Shown one piece after another: positions 26,731 through 36,169 of a DNA stretch of 64,000 nt. Position 1 is the first letter of the stretch. Each line of letters opens with the position of its first letter. Source of the DNA: Gemmatimonadaceae bacterium (GTDB lineage: Bacteria; Gemmatimonadota; Gemmatimonadetes; Gemmatimonadales; Gemmatimonadaceae); assembly GCA_016720905.1 (NCBI GenBank), contig JADKJT010000017.1, positions 62,001 to 126,000 of the forward strand. Reading direction: 5' to 3'. The notes beneath the pieces are model-generated. The model saw only the letters and a list, made by a program, of their open reading frames with translations. It ran no database searches and was not told where the DNA came from. The position numbers and the translations under genes are program-made.

Positions 26731-26948
26731 ATCACCTCCTGAGAAAAATGGTGGGACATCGGGCGGGATACCGAGAGGTCCTGCGGGGAAAAGTACCAAG
26801 TACTGAGTACTGAGTACCAAGTACTAGGTACTCTGTCTTCTTCTCGTCCGCGTCGCTCCTCCGCGAACACCGTGATGGTAGGGGCCGCTGGCGCTCAACG
26901 CAAGAGCGGCATTATCGTCCATTCTCCTCACTGCCGAGAGAATCTTTC
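26731..26948. other. Gene-poor stretch with no further ORF
   Basis: With the previous 200 bases this makes the largest gap in the first half of the window (26531-26948). It contains the tiny ORF's SD, the heptamer repeats at 26792-26833 and then the leader of the S9 peptidase, whose ATG at 26949 is preceded by GAGAGA. I see no convincing promoter pair. Confidence 0.5.
26792..26833. repeat. Six tandem heptamers, consensus AGTACYR
   Basis: Units at 26792, 26799, 26806, 26813, 26820 and 26827 read AGTACCA, AGTACTG, AGTACTG, AGTACCA, AGTACTA and GGTACTC. Several overlap the palindrome AGTACT. The AT content is well above the surroundings. It sits in the intergenic space between two divergent units. 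The function is unknown. Confidence 0.85.
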
Positions 26949-29204
26949 ATGACTGTTCAGGTCATTCGTCGCCCGTTGCACCTTGCACTGATTGTCGCTC
27001 TGGCTGCCGCACCGTGGGGCGCCGTCCCTGCCACCGCGCTTGCGCAGCGCGGCGGGGGACGCGGCGGCGCCGTGGTGCCGGCGGACGCGCCGATGAGCCC
27101 CACGCGGCTCCCCAAGGGGCCGCGCGCGATGATGCTCGCTGACTGGTATCGGGTGGCGAATGTGAGCACGCCCATGGTGTCGCCCGACGGAAAGCGTATC
27201 GCGATGACCGTGACGCGCGCGGTCGAGTCGGAGAATCGTCGTCATAGCGAGGTCTGGGTGGTCAACAGCGCCGGAGGTGACCCGCAGCGCTGGACGTCGC
27301 CGAGCACCGAGAGTTCGAACCCCCGTTGGTCGCATGATGGCAAGTATCTGTTCTTCACGTCGCAGCGTCCCGGTGGCCGCGGAAACACCTGGGCCATTCG
27401 TCTGGACGAGCCTGGCGGCGAAGCGATCCAGGTGGATGGGTATGCCGAGGGTTCGATGCCGAGCCACCAGACGTTCGCCATTTCGGCTGGTCCCGCGCGC
27501 CAGGATCCTCCGGCGCGAAACGCAGCGGATCCGTTTGCCCGCATGCAACCGATGGCCAAGCCGCCGTTCGATGGAATCACGCGTCCGGCCGACCCCACGC
27601 GTTTCGATGGTCGTCACGTGGTCGACATGTCGTACAAGGTGAACGGGGCGGGCTTTGTGCCTGGACGGGCCACGGCGCGCACATGGCGTCCCCAGCAGGT
27701 CTGGCGTCAGTCCATGGGCGACACCGCGCGCACGATGCTGACGAACGCCACGTACTCCCATCGCTCGCCAACGGTTTCGCCGGATGGACAGTGGGTTGCC
27801 TTCATTGCGGACGCCAAACTGCGTGCCGACTCGGTGGTTGATCTGGAGCGCGATTCGCTGGCGAAGTTGCCGTACAACAAGGTCCGCGACGAGACGGAGC
27901 GCAACGAGGCGGACATCTATGTCATGCCGGCAACCGGCGGCACACCGCGCAAGGTGGCGGAGTGGATGGGTGCGGAATCCGATTTGGCGTGGTCGGCTGA
28001 CAGCAAGCGACTGGCGTTCATCGGGCGTCCCGGTCGCACCAAGTCGGCGCGCATCTACATGGTGGACGCCACGGGCGGCGTGCCGCGCAACATCATTGGT
28101 GACTGGCCGTACGAGCCGTCCAACATCGACTGGCTGTCGAATGGCCGTCTGATGCTCAGCGCCGAGATCGGTGGACGAACGGCGATTCTCGAAGCGGACG
28201 GCGGCGGCAAGGCGACGCCCACTGAAGTCGTCAAGGGACGCCGCCAGCTTCGCGGCATGTCCTTCGACGCGGAAGGCAGGACCGTGGCGTTCGTGGCAAC
28301 GTCGATGAACAAGCCGACCGAGTTGTTTGTCGCCAGGCACGATGGGTCGGAGGAACGTCAACTCACTCACTTCAACGACGAAGTGAACGCGGATGTCGTC
28401 TGGAGCGATGCGGAACGGTTCACCTACAAGAGCGTCGGGAACCTCGAAATCGAAAGCTGGTTGATGAAGCCATACGGCTATGAGCCGGGCAAGAAGTATC
28501 CGATGGTGATCTACATTCACGGCGGTCCGCACTCGGCGTACGGCGAAGGCTGGTTTGATGAATTCCAGAATCTTGCCGCGCAAGGCCTGTTCGTGCTGTT
28601 CACCAATCCCCGTGGGTCCAGTGGCTACGGCGCGCCGTTCACGTACAGCACGCGCGGGCGCTGGGGGCTGGAGGATTATCAGGACTTGATGAAGGCCGTC
28701 GATATCGTCGCCGCGCGTCCGGACGTGGACAGCACGAAGATGGGTGCCACCGGCGGCTCGTACGGTGGCTTCATGACCACCTGGATTGCCACGCGCACCA
28801 ATCGGTTCAAGGCCATCGAGACCGATCGCACGATTACCGATTGGACGTACTGGTACGGTTCCAGTGATGCGCAGGGGCTGACCGAGTTTGAATTCTACGG
28901 CAAGCCGTGGGACAACCAGAAGTTGTACGACACGCTGTCGCCGATCCGCTATGTGCAGAAGGTGAAAACGCCGATGCTCATGGTGCAAAGTGAAGAAGAC
29001 TTCCGCACGCCGATGGGGAACGCCGAGATGTGGTTCATGTCACTGAAGAAGCAGGGGGTGCCGGTGGAGATGGTGCGCTACCCTCGCTCGAATCATGACC
29101 TGAGTCGCACGGGCGAGCCGTGGTTGCTGGTTGATCGGCTGGGGCGTATCCGGCAATGGTTCGGGTACTGGTTGCAGGGCGCCAAGCCGGGGGTGGTGCA
29201 GTAG
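26949..29204 (+). CDS. S9-family prolyl-oligopeptidase-like serine peptidase
   Basis: A 751-residue exported peptidase. The signal peptide ends around VPATALAQ. Residues about 50-500 form a WD40-like beta-propeller: repeats of the SPDGKRIAMT type appear (VSPDGKRIAM, VSPDGQWVAFI, WSADSKRLAFIG). The C-terminal alpha/beta-hydrolase has GGSYGGFMTTW with Ser604, Asp684 in SEEDFRTP and His716 in SNHDLSRTG, the full catalytic triad. It belongs with dipeptidyl-peptidase/acylaminoacyl-peptidase-like enzymes that cleave short oligopeptides in the periplasm. A terminator hairpin follows 22 bases after the stop, so it is probably monocistronic. Confidence 0.92.
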   Translation: MTVQVIRRPLHLALIVALAAAPWGAVPATALAQRGGGRGGAVVPADAPMSPTRLPKGPRAMMLADWYRVANVSTPMVSPDGKRIAMTVTRAVESENRRHSEVWVVNSAGGDPQRWTSPSTESSNPRWSHDGKYLFFTSQRPGGRGNTWAIRLDEPGGEAIQVDGYAEGSMPSHQTFAISAGPARQDPPARNAADPFARMQPMAKPPFDGITRPADPTRFDGRHVVDMSYKVNGAGFVPGRATARTWRPQQVWRQSMGDTARTMLTNATYSHRSPTVSPDGQWVAFIADAKLRADSVVDLERDSLAKLPYNKVRDETERNEADIYVMPATGGTPRKVAEWMGAESDLAWSADSKRLAFIGRPGRTKSARIYMVDATGGVPRNIIGDWPYEPSNIDWLSNGRLMLSAEIGGRTAILEADGGGKATPTEVVKGRRQLRGMSFDAEGRTVAFVATSMNKPTELFVARHDGSEERQLTHFNDEVNADVVWSDAERFTYKSVGNLEIESWLMKPYGYEPGKKYPMVIYIHGGPHSAYGEGWFDEFQNLAAQGLFVLFTNPRGSSGYGAPFTYSTRGRWGLEDYQDLMKAVDIVAARPDVDSTKMGATGGSYGGFMTTWIATRTNRFKAIETDRTITDWTYWYGSSDAQGLTEFEFYGKPWDNQKLYDTLSPIRYVQKVKTPMLMVQSEEDFRTPMGNAEMWFMSLKKQGVPVEMVRYPRSNHDLSRTGEPWLLVDRLGRIRQWFGYWLQGAKPGVVQ

Positions 29205-29225
29205 GGGAGACGGCAGACGGGAGAC

Positions 29226-29264
29226 GGGAGAGAGCCGGACATCGGTTCTCTCCCGCTGTCGTTT
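29226..29264 (+). terminator. Rho-independent-type terminator of the S9 peptidase gene
   Basis: GGGAGAGAGCCG (29226-29237) pairs with CGGTTCTCTCCC (29243-29254) over a five-base loop, a 12-bp stem with one G-U pair. GTCGTTT follows as a short T-rich tail. The distance of 22 bases from the stop fits. Confidence 0.75.
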
Positions 29265-29274
29265 CACCCTTGGC

Positions 29275-29304
29275 TTGCCGAAGGGGGGGCAGACGTCGTA
29301 CATT
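29275..29304 (+). promoter_or_regulatory. Possible sigma-70-like promoter for the TonB receptor
   Basis: TTGCCG (29275-29280) and TACATT (29299-29304) are separated by 18 bases, directly after the terminator. Transcription would start near 29311, leaving a 36-base leader before ATG 29347 or almost none before ATG 29314. The matches are partial, and Gemmatimonadota promoter consensus is not known to me. Confidence 0.3.
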
Positions 29305-29346
29305 CTGGCGTTCATGAAAAATTCATGTTCCCGCCTCGGATCTCTC

Positions 29347-31533
29347 ATGCGCCTGAATGGCTTCTCCCGCACGCTGTTTGCCGGCAGCCTGGCTGTCATC
29401 CTCACCGTCCCCGCGGCCGTGTTCGCGCAGGTCACCAAGCCGGACTCGGCCGCCGCGCGCGACAGCGCTGCGCAGCGCCTCGTACCGGTGAACGTGCGAG
29501 CCACCCGCAGCGGTCAGTCAGGCTTCGGATCACCGCTGGCCATTACGCACGTCGATCGCTCGGCCTACGCCGCCAAGTCCGGTTTCGGCCTGAATGACGC
29601 CATGGCGGGCGTGCCCGGCGCCCTGGTGCAATCACGCTATGGGACGTCCGATGTGCGGATCACCATCCGTGGCTTCGGTGCGCGAGGGGCCGGTGATCGC
29701 TCAAATGCCGGCACGTCGCGAGGCATTCGCGTGCTGTTGGATGGCATTCCGGAAACTGAACCCGACGGACGCACTTCGTTTGACAACATCGACCTCGCGG
29801 CGTCGGAAGGCATCGACGTGATTCGCTCCAACGCCAGCTCGCTGTGGGGCAATGCGGCCGGCGGCGTGGTGAGCGTGTCCACGGTGCCCAATGGTGTCGA
29901 TCGTCCGTTCTCGTCGGTGCAGATGATGAGCGGCAGCTTCGGCATGCAGCGGTATGTCGCGCAAATAGGTGCGCCAGTGGGCAATGGCGGCGTCGCCTAT
30001 GCCACGCTCACCAACACCACGTTGGACGGGTGGCGCGTGAACTCCGATGCGCGCCGCGTGCTGTTCAACGCCGGCCTGGCCACGCCGGTTGGCGAGAAGA
30101 CGCTCGTGCGAATGCATCTGCTCGGCGCCAACAATCTGATGCACATCCCGGGCCCGTTGTCCGCCGCCCAGGTTGCCGCCGATCCCAAGCAGGCCAACGC
30201 CACCTACAACACCCGCGACGAACGGCGCTACAATCGTCTGGGTCGACTGGGCATGGCGGTCGAGCACAAAATCGACGCCAAGCAGTCGGTGTCGACGACC
30301 GCGTATGTGAACCCCAAGTTCCTGCAGCGCTCCGAGCGCGGCACCTTCCGGGATTTCACGCGTTACCATGTGGGAGGCAACGTCCAGTACAATCGCGTGG
30401 AAGTCCTGGGCGGGAAGTCCAATCGGTTCACGAGTGGCATTGACCAGGCCTATCAGGACGGTGCGATCCTGTTCTACGGATTGACGGCGGCCGGAAAGCG
30501 TGCGGCGGATTTGCGCGACAACAAGAAAGAGGGTGCCTATAACTCAGGCATTTATGCCGAGGATGAGTTGTCCGTCTCCGACAAGTTGGCGCTCACCGTT
30601 GGCGCGCGGGCGGATGCCATCAGCTACTACTATCAGAGCTTCATCGACGCCAAGACCAACGCCAGCAAGCGCTTTGCGCGCGTGACACCCAAGCTCGGTG
30701 CGACCTGGCGCGTCTCGCCCACACATACGTTCTACGCGAATGTCGGAGGCGGCATCGAAGCGCCCGCGGGCAACGAGACCGATCCGGCCAGCACCTTTGG
30801 CCAGGACACGGTGACCGCGATCAATCCGCTGCTGGAGCCCATTCGCTCGACCACCTTTGAGCTGGGCTCCAAGCACGCCTTTGCAGTTGGTACGGGTGAG
30901 CATTTTGTCCAGACGGTCAGCTACGATGTCGCTGGCTATCTCACCAATGTTGCCAACGAAATCGTGCCGTATCGCGGGGGGCGATTCTATTTCACCGCCG
31001 GTGAAGCGCGTCGCATGGGTCTCGAAATCGGCCTGACAGCGCACGCCAAACATGGATTCAGCCTGCAGAACGCCCTCACGCTATCCAGGAACACCTACCA
31101 GAAGTATCTGGTTGACTCCGTGCACTACAGCGCGGCCAAGGCGGGCGTGTTCGCGGACTACTCGGGCAACAGGATTGTCGGTATTCCCGACTGGTTCTAC
31201 TCGTCCAATCTGGTGTTCGCGCCCAGCACGGCCCCGTTGGGTCTCGCGCTGCAGGCCGGCATACAGGGTACTGGCAGCTACTTCGCGGACGATGCCAACA
31301 AGGTGACGGTTGACGCGTCACACATCATCGGCGTGGGGATTCGCGCCGATCGGCTCATGCACGTGGGCGACACGTATGTGCGGGGCTTTGTGAGCGTGGA
31401 GAATCTGACCGACCGGAAGTGGATCGGCAGCGCCTATCTCAACCCCGACGTGGTGAGCAACGTGCCTCTGGCGTACGAGCCCGGCAGCCCGCGCAGTGTG
31501 CTGGTCAGCTTCAGTGTGTCACGGGGGCGGTAA
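29347..31533 (+). CDS. TonB-dependent outer-membrane receptor
   Basis: A roughly 728-residue receptor. ATG 29347 gives a compact signal peptide (LFAGSLAVILTVPAAVFAQ); an in-frame ATG at 29314 would add 11 residues. The plug is clear: LNDAMAGVPGALVQSRYG, RITIRGFGARGAGDRSN, RGIRVLLDGIPETEPDGRTSFDNIDL and SNASSLWGNAAGGVVSVST. A long barrel follows, ending in LVSFSVSRGR. The pattern resembles siderophore/iron-type receptors (FecA/IutA-like), but the ligand is not determined. There is no CarboxypepD_reg-like extension, unlike the receptor at 6.5 kb. Its 3' end overlaps the convergent kinase gene by 23 bases. Confidence 0.9.
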   Translation: MRLNGFSRTLFAGSLAVILTVPAAVFAQVTKPDSAAARDSAAQRLVPVNVRATRSGQSGFGSPLAITHVDRSAYAAKSGFGLNDAMAGVPGALVQSRYGTSDVRITIRGFGARGAGDRSNAGTSRGIRVLLDGIPETEPDGRTSFDNIDLAASEGIDVIRSNASSLWGNAAGGVVSVSTVPNGVDRPFSSVQMMSGSFGMQRYVAQIGAPVGNGGVAYATLTNTTLDGWRVNSDARRVLFNAGLATPVGEKTLVRMHLLGANNLMHIPGPLSAAQVAADPKQANATYNTRDERRYNRLGRLGMAVEHKIDAKQSVSTTAYVNPKFLQRSERGTFRDFTRYHVGGNVQYNRVEVLGGKSNRFTSGIDQAYQDGAILFYGLTAAGKRAADLRDNKKEGAYNSGIYAEDELSVSDKLALTVGARADAISYYYQSFIDAKTNASKRFARVTPKLGATWRVSPTHTFYANVGGGIEAPAGNETDPASTFGQDTVTAINPLLEPIRSTTFELGSKHAFAVGTGEHFVQTVSYDVAGYLTNVANEIVPYRGGRFYFTAGEARRMGLEIGLTAHAKHGFSLQNALTLSRNTYQKYLVDSVHYSAAKAGVFADYSGNRIVGIPDWFYSSNLVFAPSTAPLGLALQAGIQGTGSYFADDANKVTVDASHIIGVGIRADRLMHVGDTYVRGFVSVENLTDRKWIGSAYLNPDVVSNVPLAYEPGSPRSVLVSFSVSRGR

Positions 31534-32986
31534 GGGGCGCACTGGGCAACACCAGCTGAAAAACGGTTCGACCCGGACGCGACTCGGCGATCACCAACCG
31601 ACCGCCATGCATCTCGGCAATGCGGCGAGCGATGGCCAGGCCCAGGCCGGCGCCGCTCGTCGTACTGTCGTCGGTGCGGGAGCGCGCGGTGTCGAGTCGC
31701 ACGAATCGTTCGAACACGCGTTCCCGTTCAGCGGGGGGGATTCCCGGACCGGCGTCGGTCACCGTGACGACGTATTCTGTGGATTGCTGTGACATCACCA
31801 CGTCCACCGTGGCGCCCGTGGGCGAATATTTGATGGCGTTGTCGAGGAGATTGAGTACCAGTCGGCCGAGGAGATCCTCGTCGCCGACACACGGCGCCTC
31901 GATGAGGGCGTGCAGCTCGACCTCCACGCCGCGCTGCTGAGCGACCGATCGCACGGCCCGGGTGGCGTGGTGGACGACCTCATCGAGATAGAGGGCATCC
32001 CGTCGTGGCACCAGGTGACCCGAGTCGGCACGCGAGAGCAGGAACAGATCGTCGACAATGCGGGTCAGGCGCCGCGCTGCGTCGCGAATGACCGCCACCG
32101 ATCCGCGATACTCCTCTTCGCTGCGATGCTCGCGCGAAAGGGTGACATCCGCCTCGGTGCGGACGACCGCCGTGGGCGTCCGTAATTCATGCGACGCATC
32201 GCTGATGAAGCGCCGCTGACGGTCAAAACTGGTTTCCAGTCGATCCAGCAGTCCGTTCACCACGCGGGCGAGCCCCACGAGTTCATCGCCGCCGGAAGCC
32301 GGCAGGCGTTGGTGCAGATTGCGCTCGCTGATCGCCGCCGCCTGCGCGGCCATGGCGGCCACCGGCGCAAGGCTGCGGCGGGCCAGTGCACTGCCGCCAG
32401 CGGCGGCACCCAGCAGCATCACGGGAATCGCCAACTGAAAGATCTCGCGCAGTTGCCGCAACACCGCATCGATGTCACGCAGCGCATACGTGCCCGTCAG
32501 GGTGAACGGCTGTCGCTCGGCCTCGAACGGACGTGCCAGCACGCGAAACCGGCTGCCATGGCTGGCCACGCTCAGTGTAACGGGCAGGGAGCGGTCACGC
32601 ATCCGCAGCGCGGCCAGCACATCGCGCTCCATGTCGGCCGAGGGCCGACTGGCGCTTTCCGCGGCGGCGTCATCATTCTCGGCCAGCGTGCTCATGGCGA
32701 TGACCGCCGCGTCCTTGTCGAGAATCGCGATGTGCAATTCCCGGAAGCGCACTTCGTCCACCGTACGCTGCATCGACTCGCGCACCGGCCAGGCGGCGCG
32801 CCGTTCGGCCGCGAGTTCGCGGGCAAAAGCGGTCAGTGCGTCGCCAATGAACACGTCGGTGCGTCGCTCCAGCGTACGTGACACGGCGACATAGCAGACC
32901 AGCGCAAACGCGATCAGCGGGACAGCCAGCAGTATGGTGTACCACAGCGTGAGTCGCGAACGGAGAGACGACGGCCACGCGAACAT
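31511..32986 (-). CDS. Sensor histidine kinase (EnvZ/QseC-like)
   Basis: A 491-residue membrane kinase. The first TM is at about 13-36 (LWYTILLAVPLIAFALVCYV), a periplasmic sensor follows to about 180, then TM2 at about 183-203. A HAMP-like segment leads to the HisKA box with His266 in FISDASHELRTPTAVV. The HATPase_c domain carries N (NLLDNAIKYSP), G1 (VTDAGPGIPP) and G2 (SGAGLGLAIARR) boxes. It starts three bases after the stop of the response regulator, its probable partner, and overlaps the convergent TonB receptor 3' end by 23 bases. The signal is unknown. Being in an operon with an acylase suggests an envelope or acyl-compound cue, which is inference. Confidence 0.93.
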   Translation of the reverse strand: MFAWPSSLRSRLTLWYTILLAVPLIAFALVCYVAVSRTLERRTDVFIGDALTAFARELAAERRAAWPVRESMQRTVDEVRFRELHIAILDKDAAVIAMSTLAENDDAAAESASRPSADMERDVLAALRMRDRSLPVTLSVASHGSRFRVLARPFEAERQPFTLTGTYALRDIDAVLRQLREIFQLAIPVMLLGAAAGGSALARRSLAPVAAMAAQAAAISERNLHQRLPASGGDELVGLARVVNGLLDRLETSFDRQRRFISDASHELRTPTAVVRTEADVTLSREHRSEEEYRGSVAVIRDAARRLTRIVDDLFLLSRADSGHLVPRRDALYLDEVVHHATRAVRSVAQQRGVEVELHALIEAPCVGDEDLLGRLVLNLLDNAIKYSPTGATVDVVMSQQSTEYVVTVTDAGPGIPPAERERVFERFVRLDTARSRTDDSTTSGAGLGLAIARRIAEMHGGRLVIAESRPGRTVFQLVLPSAPLTAPVTH

Positions 32987-32989
32987 CGA

Positions 32990-33724
32990 TCAGCTTCGCC
33001 GCACGGGACGAGGTCGCGCCGGCGCGACCGGTGCGGGTGCTTCCAGCAGGAATCCCGTCCCGCGCAACGTCGTGAACAGCGGCTGCACCTCGCCCTCATC
33101 GATCTTTCGGCGCAACCGACTGGCGTACACGTCGATGATATTGGTGTAGTTGGTACGCTGATCATCCCACACGTGGGTCATCAGGTCGGCACGACTCACT
33201 ACCGTCCCGGCGTGGCGGGCGAGATAGTGCAGCAACGCGAATTCCTTGGCTGTGAGGGTAATTTCACGGTCGCCGCGATGCACCGTATGCCGCCTGGTGT
33301 CGATGACCAGATCACCCACCACCAGTGGCGCAGTGGCTGCGTCGTGATGTCGCCGGGTCAGGGCGCGCAGTCGGGCCAGCAGTTCGCCAAAGTCAAACGG
33401 TTTGGTGACGTAGTCGTCGGCCCCTTCGTCGAGGCCGGCGATTCGCTGCTCCACGCTGTCGAGCGCCGTCAGCATGAGAATCGGCACCCGATCATCGCGC
33501 GCGCGAATGGCCCGGCAGACGAGTAGCCCGCTCATGCCCGGCAACAGCACGTCCAGGATGATCGCGTCGAACGCGTGCGATTCCGCCAATGCGAGGGCCT
33601 GCGTTCCGGAGCCGGTCGGTTCCACGGTGTAGGATGCCTCTCGCAAGCCGCGCACGATGGACGCGCGAAGTTGCCGGTCATCCTCGGCCAGCAGGAGATG
33701 CATGGGCGCCGCAGGGCGATTCAT
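32990..33724 (-). CDS. OmpR/PhoB-family response regulator
   Basis: A 244-residue cytoplasmic regulator from ATG 33724; an in-frame ATG at 33703 is equally plausible. The receiver domain starts HLLLAEDDRQ, with the phospho-acceptor Asp in AIILDVLLPGMSG (residue 58 from ATG 33724, 51 from ATG 33703) and the switch Lys in VTKPFDFGELLAR. The C-terminal winged helix has EITLTAKEFALLHYLARHAG and RTNYTNIIDVYASRLRRKID, the PhoB/OmpR DNA-binding pattern. The sequence is in frame with the acylase upstream without a stop codon; this is discussed separately. The kinase gene follows three bases after its stop. Confidence 0.92.
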   Translation of the reverse strand: MNRPAAPMHLLLAEDDRQLRASIVRGLREASYTVEPTGSGTQALALAESHAFDAIILDVLLPGMSGLLVCRAIRARDDRVPILMLTALDSVEQRIAGLDEGADDYVTKPFDFGELLARLRALTRRHHDAATAPLVVGDLVIDTRRHTVHRGDREITLTAKEFALLHYLARHAGTVVSRADLMTHVWDDQRTNYTNIIDVYASRLRRKIDEGEVQPLFTTLRGTGFLLEAPAPVAPARPRPVRRS

Positions 33725-36169
33725 GGCCGGATCACGTCCGCGACGCTCAGTCCGACGATCCACCGCCTGCCGTCCAAAGGGCAGGGGCACATACTCACCG
33801 CGGGCCCAGAGCGCGAAGAGATCGCGATAGTGCGGACTGCGAGGATCACCGCTCTGCCCCGGCGTGTTCGTCGCAATCGCCGTCTCCCAGTTGGCCAGGT
33901 CGATCACCACCCGCAGGCTGGCACCGGCTGTCTGGTTGTCCGAATTACCCGTCGCGTTCAGCGTGTTGGCATAGCCGCCCCGCGGCAGCGGACCCGGCGA
34001 CAACCGCCCCTTGATCGAATCGGCAACGACACCATCGAGCGCGTGTGCGATGCGAACGTAGTGCAGCTTGTCACTACCGTAGCGCCACATCCCGATGTCT
34101 CGACCAAAGCGTCCGGTCAAATCCCGGATCGCCTCGTTGAACGCCCGAACCAGAATGGAGTCGCGGGCGACCGTCGGATGCGCGCCGAGGATGGTATCGG
34201 CCGATGCCAACCAGTCAATCGTACGGGACAATGGCACGGTGCGCATGATTGGACGCACCACCAACGGCAGCACCATGTCGGCAGTGTGCGCGGAAATTCG
34301 GCGCTCCCAGACGGCGTAGATCGCCGCGCCAACCGAGTTGGCTGACAGCACCCCATTCCACGCAAACAGTGAATCCCGCGCGGCCTTGGCCAGGTCGCCA
34401 GTCAGTTCGATGTTCCGGAGCAACGGCACGAGTTGCCGGGCGGCCATTGGGGATTCGTCATGTTGCAGGGTTGCCATGCTGCTCACCGTGGCACCATGCA
34501 CGGTGTCCAGCACTTCCGTCAGACGCTTGAGCCGCCAGGGTTCGGCCCATGTGCGTGCCAACGCGTTGAAGTGCGGATAGTCCGCAGGCACGTTGAAGGC
34601 ATTGGCGGTGCCGAAGGCGCCTTTCGGCGGCGACACGAGATGCGGCAATTGCGCAATGGGCAGGAACCCAGCCCATTCATAGCGCCCGTCACCCGGCACC
34701 GGCACCAGTCCATCCCAGTTCTTTCGGACTGGTGCGATGCCGGCGCTCTGCCAGCCGATGACCCCACTGGTGTCGCCCCACACCCAATTGAGCGAAGGCA
34801 TGTGTGCATAGCCAAGCGCCTGCCGAAATGCGGACCAGTTGCTCGCCTGATCGATGCGCAGGCTTGCCAGATAGGGTGCGCCGCCCACCTCCAGCCAGGC
34901 GGCGCGCAAGGCGACCGCCACGTGCGTCACCGTGTCTTCATACAGCACCGGACCGTGGCGTGTGAAGCGCATGGTGATGACGTGCGGCGCAACGCCCTTC
35001 ACGCGAATGGTATCAACCACTTCCCGCATGCGCTCGAAGCGACCGTCGTAACGATAGGCCCGCGCATCGCGCTCACCGGTATCGTAGACGTAGAGGTCTT
35101 CGGCATCGATGCCGAAAATTGTCAGCCCCCAAGCGCCCGCGCGATTGTGCCCGATGGCCACGCCCGGAATCGCCGGCTCGCCACCGCCGATCACGTCCCA
35201 CCCCGGTGCAGTCAAATGCACCAGATAGCGCAGCGACGGCGTCGCGATCGTGCGATGCGGATCGTTGGCCACGATCGGCTTGCCGCTGGCCGTTCGCGAT
35301 CCCGCCACCACCCAGTTGTTGCTTTCCCAGCGCTCTGGTGTCGGTCCGTTGACGTTGCCGGTGTCGCCAGATGTCGGACTCGACGCGGGCCGACGCACGG
35401 ATGCCGCCACCTCCTCGGCGCGGAACACCGGCACGTTCTTGGCCCCATCGTATGGTGCCATCACGGCATTGTCGGTGACCGCATCCAACAGTCGGGCCAC
35501 CGCGGAATCGAGGGCAAGCCGCGCCGGCGCCGGCTCGAACAGTCGCCGACGGCGCACGGCGTCTTCGCCAATGGCGCGCACGGCGCGTGCCGTCGGCATT
35601 TCGTCCTTGGAATTCGCGGCGAGCGCATTGTGACGAGAAACCACAATCTCGGGCGTCCAGCGACCGGGCGTGATGCCCAGCCACGTCAGTTCCGGTGGCA
35701 TCAACGCCGGGTCGCGTTGCACGCGGGCGATGTAGGCGTTCACGCCGTCGCTGAAGGCCGTGATGATGGTGGCACCGCGGGGATGATAGTGTGCCAACTC
35801 GGCGACCATCGACCCGCGATAGCGGAGCAGGCGTGAGGCGCGATCGCGCGCTACCCAGCGCGGGCCGAGCACCTCGGCCATCGTGCCGGTTGCCTGACGT
35901 CGCCACAGTTCGAGCTGGAACAATCGATCCCGCGCCGCACTGTAGCCTTGCGCGAAAAACATGTCGTGTTCATTGCTGGCCCGGATGTGCACGATGCCGG
36001 CCGAATCGCGCAGCAATGTCACCGGCGCGCGAAGCCCCGGCACCCGCAACGACGTCGACGACGTATCGGACGATGCGCTGCGCTGGGCCTCAACTCGGCC
36101 CGGCCATGTGAACACCACGAGGGCGCACAGCACCGCGTTTCCGACGAACCCACGAACCGGTCCGGTCAT
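33725..36169 (-). CDS. Penicillin acylase family N-terminal-nucleophile hydrolase
   Basis: An exported Ntn hydrolase of about 815 residues (ATG 36169, signal peptide near VFTWPGRVEAQ). The N-terminal chain has VTLLRDSAGIVHIRASNEHDMFFAQGY and SAARDRLFQLELWRR. The mature nucleophile is most likely Ser283 in RWESNNWVVAGSRTASGKP, and VANDPHR follows as usual. The C-terminal part includes GYANTLNATGNSDNQTAGASLR and HYRDLFALWARGEYVPLPFG. Family members cleave acyl amides such as penicillins, cyclic lipopeptides or acyl-homoserine lactones; the substrate here is unknown. The ATG overlaps the nitronate monooxygenase stop by four bases. No stop separates it from the response regulator. Confidence 0.85.

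Noticed and set aside
26728..26742. Match to the 16S rRNA 3' end
   Set aside because: Only about 11 bases match, with none of the preceding 16S helix 45 sequence, so it is a Shine-Dalgarno sequence and not an rRNA remnant.
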